Shown piece by piece: positions 49,687 to 57,421 of a stretch of 64,000 bases of DNA. The DNA comes from Alphaproteobacteria bacterium (lineage in GTDB: Bacteria > Pseudomonadota > Alphaproteobacteria > Rhizobiales > Rhizobiaceae). The position numbers were made by a program, and so were the translations under genes. Numbering within the stretch: position 1 is the first letter of the stretch; the number at the start of each line of letters is the position of its first letter. The stretch lies in contig BOKV01000011.1 in assembly GCA_016861165.1 (NCBI GenBank), forward strand, positions 1 through 64,000, given 5' to 3'. Below the pieces are notes generated by a model that saw nothing but the letters and a program-made list of their open reading frames with translations, did no database searches and had not been told where the DNA came from.

Positions 49687-50025
49687 TCAGGGCGTGGCGG
49701 GGTTGTCGCGGATGACCTGGGGCGGCCACTCGATGCGGTCGAAGCGGTTGAGCGCCGGCGTCCACTCCACCACCCGCATGGTCGCGTAGACACCACCGGC
49801 ATGGAACGGTTCGGCCTTGAGCCAGGTCCAGACGTCCTCGGCTCTGTCGGCCCGGAAGACGTAGATCGTGCCGCACTGGTTGCCATTGCCGTCCGTCATG
49901 GCGCCGGTCATCAGGAGGTTGCCGTCATTGCGGAGCACGTAGCGGCGGTGCTCGGCGCGCAGCGCATCGCGCCGGGCCATGGCGTGCGGCGGATGGTCGA
50001 AACCGATCGCGGCGAAATGCTTCAT
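49687..50025 (-). CDS. YciI-like protein
   Basis: A 112-residue protein of the YciI/YCII-related family: MKHFAAIGFDH start, HRRYV, and WLKAEPFHAGGVY matching the conserved DPF-x-AG pattern (EPFHAGG here). Members are small alpha-beta barrel proteins related to muconolactone isomerase and chlorite-dismutase folds, sometimes lyases or isomerases. The ATG at 50025 overlaps the upstream stop (TGATG) and has GAGGAGAAC; a GTG at 50028 is also open. As the last gene of the CoA-transferase operon it may act on a pathway intermediate. Confidence 0.8.
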   Translation of the reverse strand: MKHFAAIGFDHPPHAMARRDALRAEHRRYVLRNDGNLLMTGAMTDGNGNQCGTIYVFRADRAEDVWTWLKAEPFHAGGVYATMRVVEWTPALNRFDRIEWPPQVIRDNPATP

Positions 50026-51029
50026 CACAGGTTCTCCTCAACCCTGACCATGACCTTGCCGAGATGGCGCCCGGCCAGCATCTGGCAGAAGGCGGCGGGC
50101 GCGTTGGCCAGTCCTTCGACGATGTGCTCGGACTGGCGCAGGCGGCCCTCGGCAGCCCAGGCCAGCGCCTTGTCGACAAATTCGGGAATGCGGTCGAAAT
50201 GGCGCGAAGCGCGGAATCCCTCGATGCGAAGCGACTTGTAGACTGCCGGCCAGAGACTCGGACCGGCAGCCCATTGGTCGCTGTTGTATTCGGCCACCAG
50301 GCCGCACAGGATGACGCGCCCGGCGACGTTCATGCGGTCGAACACGGCGCGCAAGACATCGCCGCCGACATTCTCGAAATCGACGTCGATGCCGGCAGGG
50401 CAGGCTGCGTCGAGGCGCTCGACGAAATCGGGAGCGCGATAGTCGAGGCAGGCGTCGAAGCCGAGTTCGTCAACGACATGAGCGCATTTCTCGGGCCCGC
50501 CCGCGATGCCGACCGAGCGGGCGCCGAAGATGCGGGCGATCTGGCCGGCGACGGCACCGGTGGCGCCGGCGGCAGCCGAGACGACCAGTGTTTCGCCCGG
50601 TCGCGGCCGGCCCAGCTCGGCAACGCCAACATAGGCGGTGAAGGCGGAGAGGCCGAGCAGGCTCAGCCATTTCGGCTCGGGCGCGCGGTCGATGTCGATC
50701 TGGCGGAGACCATCGGCCGGCACCACCGCGTAGGCCTGCCAGCCGAAGAAGCCGGTGACATGGTCGCCCGGGCGGAAATGCGGGCTCAGCGAGCGGATCA
50801 CCACGCCAAGCGCCGGCGAGGGGATCACCGCGCCGATTGCGACCGGACCGGCATAGGCCGATACCGCGTTCATGCGCGGGCGCAGCGCCGGGTCGACGGA
50901 AAGGTAGGTGGTCCGCACCAGCACATCGTCCTCCCCCGGCACCGGCATCGGGGCCGCGAAGAGCTCGAAATCCTCGGGCACCGGCGCGCCGGATGGCCGC
51001 CGCCCGAGGACGACCTGCAGGTTCTTCAT
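50025..51029 (-). CDS. NADP-dependent medium-chain reductase (prostaglandin-reductase/CurA-like)
   Basis: A 334-residue zinc-free medium-chain dehydrogenase/reductase. VVLGRRPSGAPVPEDFEL at the N-terminus and DYRAPDFVERLDAACP, FENVGGDVL and RVILCGLVAEYN are typical of the leukotriene-B4-dehydrogenase/CurA branch, which reduces alpha-beta double bonds of enones using NADPH. SAAAGATGAVAGQIAR is the cofactor loop. The ATG at 51029 follows AAGGCTGG. It lies 1 base from the NTF2-like gene upstream. An enone reductase role fits a ring-degradation pathway. Confidence 0.88.
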   Translation of the reverse strand: MKNLQVVLGRRPSGAPVPEDFELFAAPMPVPGEDDVLVRTTYLSVDPALRPRMNAVSAYAGPVAIGAVIPSPALGVVIRSLSPHFRPGDHVTGFFGWQAYAVVPADGLRQIDIDRAPEPKWLSLLGLSAFTAYVGVAELGRPRPGETLVVSAAAGATGAVAGQIARIFGARSVGIAGGPEKCAHVVDELGFDACLDYRAPDFVERLDAACPAGIDVDFENVGGDVLRAVFDRMNVAGRVILCGLVAEYNSDQWAAGPSLWPAVYKSLRIEGFRASRHFDRIPEFVDKALAWAAEGRLRQSEHIVEGLANAPAAFCQMLAGRHLGKVMVRVEENL

Positions 51030-51030
51030 G

Positions 51031-51519
51031 TCAGCCAGCCTTCGCCCGCGCCGCCTCGACGAGGCCGGCGCCCTTCAGCGCCTGCATCTGCTCGGGCCCG
51101 ACCATCACCGCCTCGACATCGCGACGCGAGAACACCCAGCCGCGCTCGGGGTGGAGGCGGAACTCGTTGCGGTATTCGACGAGGAAGGTCGGCGGTTCGA
51201 TCAGCCCCGGCGCGTGGCCGCGCATGCCGCGCACGCGATAGGCGATCGAGTAGCAGAAGCCACGGGCGCTGATGCCGCTCAGCACGTCGGTGACGTTGTT
51301 GGTGACGAGGTGACGGCAGATCATGTCCGGTTCGCGCGCCTCGAGCCAGCCGCGTATGGCGTCGCGGCCGCGGTATTGGCGGCCGAGCATGTCGAGCACG
51401 GCGTCATCGGTCCACAGTTCCATGAAGGCGTCGTGGTCGTAAGCGTCGAGCAGGTTGGCGTAGTGATTGACCAGCCTGGCGCAGGCCCGCTCGATCAGCA
51501 TCATGTCGATTTCGTTCAC
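51031..51519 (-). CDS. SnoaL/NTF2-like protein (GTG start)
   Basis: A 162-residue NTF2-fold protein. ARLVNHYANLLDAYDHDAFM and ELWTDDAVLDMLGRQYRG match the SnoaL-like/ring-hydroxylating-dioxygenase-beta-like group that also holds ketosteroid isomerase and scytalone dehydratase. The start is GTG at 51519, overlapping the CoA-transferase stop as GTGA. Catalytic residues cannot be assigned by eye. An isomerase or dehydratase role on a cyclic intermediate is plausible given the operon. Confidence 0.8.
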   Translation of the reverse strand: MNEIDMMLIERACARLVNHYANLLDAYDHDAFMELWTDDAVLDMLGRQYRGRDAIRGWLEAREPDMICRHLVTNNVTDVLSGISARGFCYSIAYRVRGMRGHAPGLIEPPTFLVEYRNEFRLHPERGWVFSRRDVEAVMVGPEQMQALKGAGLVEAARAKAG

Positions 51520-52334
51520 GGTCCGGTTCCTTCGTGCGGTCGGTACTGCTCGGGGCGCCGAGGTACCAGTTCGGCCTCGGCAGCGTAGATGCGCTCGAAC
51601 GCGTCGAGCAGGGCGGAGCGGTCGGCGACGAAGTCCAGTTCGCGCAGACCCAGCGGATCGAGTTGCGCCAGCAGGGCCAGTGCCGACTCCGGCGGTCCCG
51701 CCATTGGCGCCACCTGCGCCGGCTCGCCGAACGCAAAGCCGGTGCGTGCCCGCAATTCGTCGATGCCGCAGCCGGGCGCGAGCTCGGCCAGTTCCCAGCG
51801 CTTGGCGTCGTGCGACCAGCGCATCACGCACAGTTCGGTGAACAGCAGCGCCTCGCGCTCGCGCGTCGCCGCGCAGGTCGAGACGAAGTCGACGCGGCCG
51901 ACGAGCTGGCGCGATGTGTGGGCCGGCAGGACGAAGAACACGGTGCGCGCGTCCGGCAGGCCGCGGGTACCGCCGAAGGCGACCTTGGGGCTGCCGGGCG
52001 TGCCGATGCCGGAGAGATTGGCGTTGGCGGCGCCGTCGACCTGGGCAGGCGTGGCCAGCAGCACATGCGGCTCGGACTGGGTCTCGAACACGCCGGGCAG
52101 GGTGACGCGGGCGCGTGGGCGGCGATTGAACAGCCAGGGGCGGGCATGCAGCGACAAAATGCCGGCCGGATCGTAGGCGCCGCCATGACCCCACAGGCAC
52201 AGGCGGCTGCCCGCCAGACGTTGCGCCAGCATGACGCCGAGCGTCGCCGCAGCGGTCGCGGTGAAGGCGGTGCCCGCCGGCAATTCCCTGACATGGCGGG
52301 CGATCGCCCAGGCAAGGCGGTCGGCCGGGATCAT
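51516..52334 (-). CDS. CoA-transferase-fold subunit B (IpdB-like)
   Basis: A 272-residue CoA-transferase family I small-subunit-like protein. Notable stretches are LCLWGHGGAYDPAGILS, DGAANANLSGIG, KVAFGGTRGLPD and VDFVSTCAA. The layout (GNxNxS followed by GxRG and a hydrophobic VD-V-S segment) resembles IpdB, the partner of IpdA. IpdAB opens the last steroid ring as a hydrolase rather than transferring CoA. The classical catalytic glutamate motif (ENG/SENG) is not seen. It overlaps subunit A by 4 bases (ATGA). Confidence 0.8.
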   Translation of the reverse strand: MIPADRLAWAIARHVRELPAGTAFTATAAATLGVMLAQRLAGSRLCLWGHGGAYDPAGILSLHARPWLFNRRPRARVTLPGVFETQSEPHVLLATPAQVDGAANANLSGIGTPGSPKVAFGGTRGLPDARTVFFVLPAHTSRQLVGRVDFVSTCAATREREALLFTELCVMRWSHDAKRWELAELAPGCGIDELRARTGFAFGEPAQVAPMAGPPESALALLAQLDPLGLRELDFVADRSALLDAFERIYAAEAELVPRRPEQYRPHEGTGP

Positions 52335-53197
52335 GCCCGCCCCCCTTGCTCGCCGGCCGGCGCGGCGAGGGCCGAGGTGATGATGCGGGCAAGGCCATCG
52401 GCGGGTTCGCCCGCGGCGGCAGCCTCAACATAGCGGCGCAGCACCGCGAAATCGATCATGTAGTCGGGCAGGGCGCTGCCCGGCAGGGCCCCGCCCGGCG
52501 CCGGTACCACGGCGTCGACGGTGGCGGCTACAAGGTGAACCTCGCGATGGCGGCGCTCCAGTTCGGCGTCGTCGATCAGGCGCTCGGCCGAGATGACGAC
52601 GCGCCGGGCGGCCCGCGCCAGCATGGCGTCGAGATAGGTATCGCCGCTGGCGAGCGCCCAGCCATCGGGATGGGCAGCCTCGACATGCAGGATGGCAAGG
52701 TCGATGCGCGGCGCGCGCACGGCGAAGGCGCCGTCGCCGCCGAACATGGCCGGAGCCGGCACGATGTTGGCGTTGACCTTCGGCAGATCGCTCGCCGGAT
52801 CAAGCGGAACGACCGCATAGGGCGCCTGCTCGGCGGCGGCCCGCCAGGCGGCGAGCTGGGTGAACTCGGACCACTCGTCGAAGGCAATCGCGCCCGACTG
52901 GCGAGCGGCGCGGAACAAGGGGGCCAGGCCGAAATGGTCGAGGCCGACATGGCAGGCGCTGACCCGCGCAACCTTGCCGGCGGCCAGCAGCAGCTCGACA
53001 TCGGCGCCGCCGGCGAAAGTCTCAAGCACAAGCGCGCCAGCCGGTACGGCGGCGATCTCGGCGACCAGCGCCATCGGCTTGCGGTCGAGCCCGAAGCCGC
53101 CGAGGCCGACGCACATGCCGTCGCGCAGGAACGGACGCAGCGCCGCAGCGGCGTCAGTGACCTTGGCCTGGCTGTCCTGACGCGTGCCTTGCGTCAC
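52331..53197 (-). CDS. CoA-transferase-fold subunit A (IpdA-like, GTG start)
   Basis: A 288-residue CoA-transferase family I large-subunit-like protein. GLGGFGLDRKPMALVAEIA near residue 32 resembles the GGWGxRRKPM start of IpdA; FAGGADVELLLAAGKV and the CHVGLDHFGLAP segment follow. The GTG at 53197 has GGGAGGATCG in front. It is the first gene of the five-gene leftward operon 53197-49687 and is divergent from the acyl-CoA dehydrogenase pair, with the palindrome at 53349 between them. Either CoA transfer (activating the substrate) or IpdAB-like hydrolytic ring opening is possible. Confidence 0.82.
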   Translation of the reverse strand: MTQGTRQDSQAKVTDAAAALRPFLRDGMCVGLGGFGLDRKPMALVAEIAAVPAGALVLETFAGGADVELLLAAGKVARVSACHVGLDHFGLAPLFRAARQSGAIAFDEWSEFTQLAAWRAAAEQAPYAVVPLDPASDLPKVNANIVPAPAMFGGDGAFAVRAPRIDLAILHVEAAHPDGWALASGDTYLDAMLARAARRVVISAERLIDDAELERRHREVHLVAATVDAVVPAPGGALPGSALPDYMIDFAVLRRYVEAAAAGEPADGLARIITSALAAPAGEQGGRA

Positions 53198-53348
53198 CCG
53201 ATCCTCCCAGCGCGCGGCAATGTCATGACCCCTTGCGCCACGCCGGCGAAACTAGGCCGGCGGCGGCCATCGGTCCACACCGACCGGGCACCACGCCCGG
53301 TCGGTGAACCTTGCGCCAACAAGTCATGCCGCATTTCGCAATAAAAAG

Positions 53349-53366
53349 CAACCGACTGGACGGTTG
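53349..53366. promoter_or_regulatory. TetR-type operator, divergent CoA-transferase/acyl-CoA dehydrogenase region
   Basis: CAACCGACTGGACGGTTG: arms CAACCG/CGGTTG around ACTGGA. It is one of seven related palindromes in the island. It lies 42 bases upstream of the chosen acyl-CoA dehydrogenase start and between two divergent operons. Confidence 0.78.
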
Positions 53367-53407
53367 AAAGATTATGCGATATGAATACGGCTACCCCGGA
53401 GGACCGG

Positions 53408-54595
53408 ATGCGCTTTCCGTTGACTGCTGAGGAAGAGGCCTTCAGCCGGCAGGTCCGCCAGTTCTGCGCCGACCGGCTGCCCTCGCGCCTGGCCGAGAAG
53501 GTTGCGGCCGGCGTCGATCTCGATCGCGACGACTATGTCGGCTGGCAGCAGACGCTCGCCGACGGCGGACTGCTCTGCGGCGCCTGGCCGCGGGGCCATG
53601 GCGGCAAGGGGTGGACGCCACTGCAGTCCTACCTGTTCGACGAGGAATGCTCGCTCGCCGGGGCGCCGTGGCTGCTGCCCTTCGGCGTCAACTATGTCGG
53701 CCCGGTCATCTTCACCTTCGGCAGCGAGGAGCAGGTCGCGCGCTACCTGCCGGGCATCCTCGATGCAACCACCTTCTGGTGTCAGGGCTATTCGGAGCCG
53801 GAGGCGGGCTCAGACCTCGCCTCGCTCAAGACCCGGGCCGTGCGCGACGGCGACCACTATGTCGTCAACGGCGCCAAAATCTGGACGACCATGGCGCACT
53901 GGGCCGACCGCATGTTCTGCCTGGTGCGCACGGCCGCCGACGGCAAGCCGCAGGCCGGCATCTCGTTCCTGCTGATCGACATGAAGGCGCCGGGCGTCAC
54001 CGTGCGGCCGATCGTCTCGATGGAGGGGCGTCACCATCTCAACGAGGTCGTCTTCGAGGAGGTGCGCGTGCCGGTTGCCGACCGGGTGGGCGAGGAAAAC
54101 GCCGGCTGGGCGATCGCCAAGTTCCTGCTCGGCAACGAGCGCTTGCTGGTCGCCGAGATCGGCAAGCAGAAGCGGACGCTGCGCCTGATCCGGCAGAGCC
54201 TTGAATTCCTCGCCGATGGCGGCGTGCGGCTCGCCGGGGCGGCTTGGGCGCGCGAACGGCTCGCCGAACTGGACGCGCGGCTCATCGCGCTCGAATGGAC
54301 GGCGCTGCGCACGGTGCGGATGGCCGAGATCGCGGCGCCGGCGCCGGCGGCGGTCAGCATGCTGAAGATCAGGGGCTCGGAACTGGAGCAGGCGCTGACC
54401 GAGTTCGCCTTCGAGGTGCTGGGACCGGCCGGCTTGCGCTACGACCCGCTTCTTGGACTCGACGACGCCGAGCCCGTCGCCGTGCGGCGCAACGGCGCCG
54501 TGGCGCGCTATCTGTGGGCGCGCTGCGTCACCATCTATGGCGGCTCCAACGAAGTGCAGCGCAACATCATCGCGCGCAGCCTGCTGGCCGTGTGA
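53408..54595 (+). CDS. Acyl-CoA dehydrogenase, probable catalytic subunit
   Basis: A 395-residue acyl-CoA dehydrogenase. QGYSEPEAGSDLASLKT is the flavin/substrate loop, IWTTMAHWAD follows, and the C-terminal RCVTIYGGSNEVQRNIIAR is present. The MCAD-type catalytic Glu position (YEGT) is YGGS here, so the base is probably the glutamate in LLGNERLLVAE, as in isovaleryl-CoA dehydrogenase. I chose ATG 53408 because GGAGG lies 5 bases upstream; an ATG at 53381 falls in the likely promoter. It is followed 13 bases later by a second dehydrogenase subunit, as in alpha2beta2 enzymes of steroid and cyclic acid degradation. Confidence 0.9.
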   Translation: MRFPLTAEEEAFSRQVRQFCADRLPSRLAEKVAAGVDLDRDDYVGWQQTLADGGLLCGAWPRGHGGKGWTPLQSYLFDEECSLAGAPWLLPFGVNYVGPVIFTFGSEEQVARYLPGILDATTFWCQGYSEPEAGSDLASLKTRAVRDGDHYVVNGAKIWTTMAHWADRMFCLVRTAADGKPQAGISFLLIDMKAPGVTVRPIVSMEGRHHLNEVVFEEVRVPVADRVGEENAGWAIAKFLLGNERLLVAEIGKQKRTLRLIRQSLEFLADGGVRLAGAAWARERLAELDARLIALEWTALRTVRMAEIAAPAPAAVSMLKIRGSELEQALTEFAFEVLGPAGLRYDPLLGLDDAEPVAVRRNGAVARYLWARCVTIYGGSNEVQRNIIARSLLAV

Positions 54596-54608
54596 GGAGA
54601 AGGTGGGC

Positions 54609-55709
54609 ATGGACGGCATGCATGGGCTGATCGGCGAGGAGCAGGCGATGTTCGCCGAGGCGGTGAGGCGCTTCGGCGAACGCGAGTATGGCGATGGGTC
54701 GGCGCCGCACCGGCTCGGCTTCGACCGCGCCAGGTTGCGCCGGCTCGGCGAGCTGGGCTGTCTGGCCCTTGCCGTTCCGGAAGAACGTGGCGGTATCGGC
54801 GGGCCGGTCGAGGCGATGGCGGCGCTCGCCGCCCTTGCCCCCTTCATGGTACCGGAACCGCTCATCGCAAGCGGCGTCCATGCGGCGTCGCTGATCGCGG
54901 TCGCGGCCGGGGAAGCGGCGGCGGCGCGCCTGCTGCCGGGCATTGCCGCCGGCGAAACCGTTGCCGTTGTTGCCGATCTGGAAGACGGCGCCCGCTATGA
55001 CCGCGGCCATGTGCGTGCCACCGCGCGGCGGACGGCCCGGGGCTATCTGCTCGACGGCTTCAAGCCGATGGTGCCGTTTGGTGCCGAGGCCGATCTCATC
55101 ATCGCCAGCGCACGCCTCGATGGGGACGTTGCGCTGTTCGTCGTGTGGCCCGGTGGTGGTGTGGAGAGGACGCCAAGCCCGCGCATCGACGGCCTGCCGG
55201 CCGCCGACATCACGTTCTTGTCCTGCTCCGTCGCCGAAGAAGACCGGCTCGACGCGGCGCCGGCGATCGAGGCGCTGGAACGGGCGGCGGACGTGGCCAC
55301 CGCCGCGCAGACCGCCGAGATGGTCGGGCTGATGGACGCGCTCAACGCGGCGACCATGGAGTACACGCGCACGCGCCGGCAGTTCGGCGTGCCGGTGGCG
55401 AGCTTCCAGGCCCTGCAGCACCGCATCGCCGACATGTGGATCGCCTGCGAGGAAACGCGCTCGATGGCCGCGGCCGCCGCGCTCGCCTGCGGCGCCGGCG
55501 ACGCGACGCGCTCACGCACCGTTTCGGCGGCGATGCTGATCGCCTGCGATGCCGCGCAGCGTGTCGCCAACGAGGCGATCCAGATGCATGGCGGTATCGG
55601 CACGACCGACGAACTGATCGTCAGCCATTGGTACCGCCGGCTTGCCGCGCTGCGTCAGGAACTGGGCGACCGGCGCAGCCATCTGGCCCGTCTCGCTGCC
55701 GTGGCGTAA
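54609..55709 (+). CDS. Acyl-CoA dehydrogenase family protein, probable partner subunit
   Basis: A 366-residue acyl-CoA dehydrogenase-like protein with a shortened middle domain. PEERGGIGGPVEAMAALA, EYTRTRRQFGVPVASFQALQ and QMHGGIGTTDELIVSHWYRR are preserved. The flavin-loop segment TExxAGSD of the first subunit has no clear counterpart (AVVADLEDGARYD at that place), and the YEGT base is HGGIG. That pattern fits a structural or FAD-sharing partner in a heteromeric dehydrogenase. The ATG at 54609 has GGAGAAGGTGG upstream, 13 bases after the previous stop. Confidence 0.88.
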   Translation: MDGMHGLIGEEQAMFAEAVRRFGEREYGDGSAPHRLGFDRARLRRLGELGCLALAVPEERGGIGGPVEAMAALAALAPFMVPEPLIASGVHAASLIAVAAGEAAAARLLPGIAAGETVAVVADLEDGARYDRGHVRATARRTARGYLLDGFKPMVPFGAEADLIIASARLDGDVALFVVWPGGGVERTPSPRIDGLPAADITFLSCSVAEEDRLDAAPAIEALERAADVATAAQTAEMVGLMDALNAATMEYTRTRRQFGVPVASFQALQHRIADMWIACEETRSMAAAAALACGAGDATRSRTVSAAMLIACDAAQRVANEAIQMHGGIGTTDELIVSHWYRRLAALRQELGDRRSHLARLAAVA

Positions 55710-55726
55710 CAGGACGGCGCGAAGCG

Positions 55727-56521
55727 CTACTTGCCGCCGAAGACCGGGCGCCGCCCCTCGGCGAAGGCGGCGACCGCCTCGGCATGGTCGGGCAGCACGC
55801 TGGAGGCGACCTCGTAGGCGAGCGACGCCTCGAACACCGAATCGGCGCGCTGCCTGAGACCCAGATTGACCGAGCGCTTGGTCCAGCGGATCGCCTGCTG
55901 GGCTCCGCGCAAGAGCTTGTCGGCGTACCGGTCGACCTCGGCGTCAAGTTCGCCCGCCGGCACGGCGCGGTTGATGAGGCCGATCTCGGCCGCGCGGGCG
56001 GCGGTGAGCAGATCGCCGGTCAGCAGGAATTCCTTGGCGCGGGCATGGCCGATGAGATGCGGCCAGATGACAGCGCCGCCATCGCCGGCGACGAGGCCGA
56101 CGCGTACATGGGGATCGCCGATGCGTGCCGTCTCGTCGGCGATGATGATATCGCAGAACAGGGCGAGCGTGGCGCCGAGGCCGACAGCATCGCCGTTCAG
56201 CCGGCAGATCACCGGCTTGTCGAGGTCGAGGAGCGTGTGCACGATGCTCCGGCCTTCCGGCGTGATGGCCGCCATGCCGCCCGGCTGCACCAGCATGGCC
56301 TGCATCCAGGCGATGTCGCCGCCGGCGCAGAACGCCTTGCCCGCGCCGGTCAGTACGACGAGGTCGGCTGCCTCGTCGCCGGCCACATCCGCGAAGATGG
56401 TGGACAGTTCGTGGTGCATGCGCGCGGTGACGGCATTGAGCGCATGCGGATTGTCGAGCGTCAGCGTGAGCCGGCGGCCGTCGCGGGTGACCCCGATGCT
56501 GGTATAGCCGTCATAGCGCAT
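55727..56521 (-). CDS. Enoyl-CoA hydratase/isomerase family protein
   Basis: A 264-residue crotonase. The oxyanion-hole glycines lie in AFCAGGDIAW and DAVGLGATLAL. In the second active-site loop the motif GLVAGDGGAVIWP has aspartate where classical hydratases have glutamate, so activity may be isomerase, hydrolase or hydratase. The ATG at 56521 follows GGGAGGTAATC. It lies 27 bases after the SDR stop and is probably cotranscribed with it. Confidence 0.88.
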   Translation of the reverse strand: MRYDGYTSIGVTRDGRRLTLTLDNPHALNAVTARMHHELSTIFADVAGDEAADLVVLTGAGKAFCAGGDIAWMQAMLVQPGGMAAITPEGRSIVHTLLDLDKPVICRLNGDAVGLGATLALFCDIIIADETARIGDPHVRVGLVAGDGGAVIWPHLIGHARAKEFLLTGDLLTAARAAEIGLINRAVPAGELDAEVDRYADKLLRGAQQAIRWTKRSVNLGLRQRADSVFEASLAYEVASSVLPDHAEAVAAFAEGRRPVFGGK

Positions 56522-56548
56522 GATTACCTCCCTCGCGGCCGGCGGCGG

Positions 56549-57352
56549 TCAGGTCAGCGTCAGGCCGCCATCGACGACAAGGGTGTGGCCGGTAACATAG
56601 CTGGCCGCGTCCGAGGCGAGATAGGCAACCGCCGCCGCGATCTCGTGCGGGTCGCCGAGCCGCCTCATCGGCACGTCGCGGCGCATAGCCTCGACCGATT
56701 CGTCCGGCACGCTGAGCGTCAGCCCGGAGCGCATCTGGCCCGGCGCGATGGCATTGACGCGCACGCCACGGTCGGCCCACTGCGCGGCGAGGTCGCGCGT
56801 CAGGTGGATCAGTGCCGCCTTGGTGGTGGTGTAGGGCACGATCTGGGCGCGGTCGGGCGTGAACGAGGTCAGCCCGCCGGTGGACGCGATGAAGACGATG
56901 GAGCCGCCGCCACGCGCCAGCATCAGCCTGGCCGACTCGCGCGCCGCCACGAAGGCGCCGGTCAGGTTGACCCCGACGACCTTCTGCCAGCCGGCAAGCG
57001 GGATTTCCTCGGGCGGGCCGGACCATGAGGCGCCGGCATTGTCGACCATGATGTCGAGGCGGCCGAAGGCTGCATGGGCCTCGGTGACAGCGGAGCGGAC
57101 CTGGTTTTCGTCGGAGATGTCGCAGCCGAGCGCCAGCGTGGAAACGCCGAAACAAGCGGCGATCTCGTCGGCGAGTAGCTGGCACTGGCCGGTCTTGCGA
57201 GCGGCGAGCGCCACTGCCGCGCCGCGGTCGGCAAGCGCGGCGGCAATCGCATGCGCCAGTTCGCCATGGCCGCCGAAGACGAGCGCCGCGCGGCCAGCGA
57301 GCGACGCCATGCGGTCGAGGAAGCCTGGCTCCAAGGCGTGCCCGTGCGCCAT
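56549..57352 (-). CDS. SDR-family oxidoreductase
   Basis: A 267-residue short-chain dehydrogenase with an atypical cofactor loop: FGGHGELAHAIA stands where TGxxxGIG is normal. DNAGAS, IASTGG and YTTTK are the remaining motifs, so the catalytic YxxxK is kept. YVTGHTLVVDGGLTLT closes the protein. The ATG at 57352 has GAGG about 4 bases upstream; an ATG at 57310 is the alternative and would remove 14 residues. It starts 24 bases beyond an intrinsic terminator, so expression depends on read-through or a local promoter. Confidence 0.85.
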   Translation of the reverse strand: MAHGHALEPGFLDRMASLAGRAALVFGGHGELAHAIAAALADRGAAVALAARKTGQCQLLADEIAACFGVSTLALGCDISDENQVRSAVTEAHAAFGRLDIMVDNAGASWSGPPEEIPLAGWQKVVGVNLTGAFVAARESARLMLARGGGSIVFIASTGGLTSFTPDRAQIVPYTTTKAALIHLTRDLAAQWADRGVRVNAIAPGQMRSGLTLSVPDESVEAMRRDVPMRRLGDPHEIAAAVAYLASDAASYVTGHTLVVDGGLTLT

Positions 57353-57375
57353 CGCCTCAGCCTTCGCGCAGGCAG

Positions 57376-57407
57376 AAAAAGGCCCCGCGAAACGGGCTCG
57401 CGGGGCC
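57376..57407 (-). terminator. Rho-independent terminator after the first crotonase gene
   Basis: On the minus strand a 10 bp perfect GC-rich stem (57398-57407 with 57381-57390, 7-base loop) is followed by five T (plus-strand A-run 57376-57380). It lies 14 bases past the stop of the gene at 57422 and separates it from the following SDR-crotonase pair. Confidence 0.9.
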
Positions 57408-57421
57408 AGCGGGAGGAATGG

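Noticed and set aside
53381-53407. ATG 53381 as the acyl-CoA dehydrogenase start
   Set aside because: It lies only 15 bases from the operator, within the probable promoter, and has no ribosome site; ATG 53408 has GGAGG.
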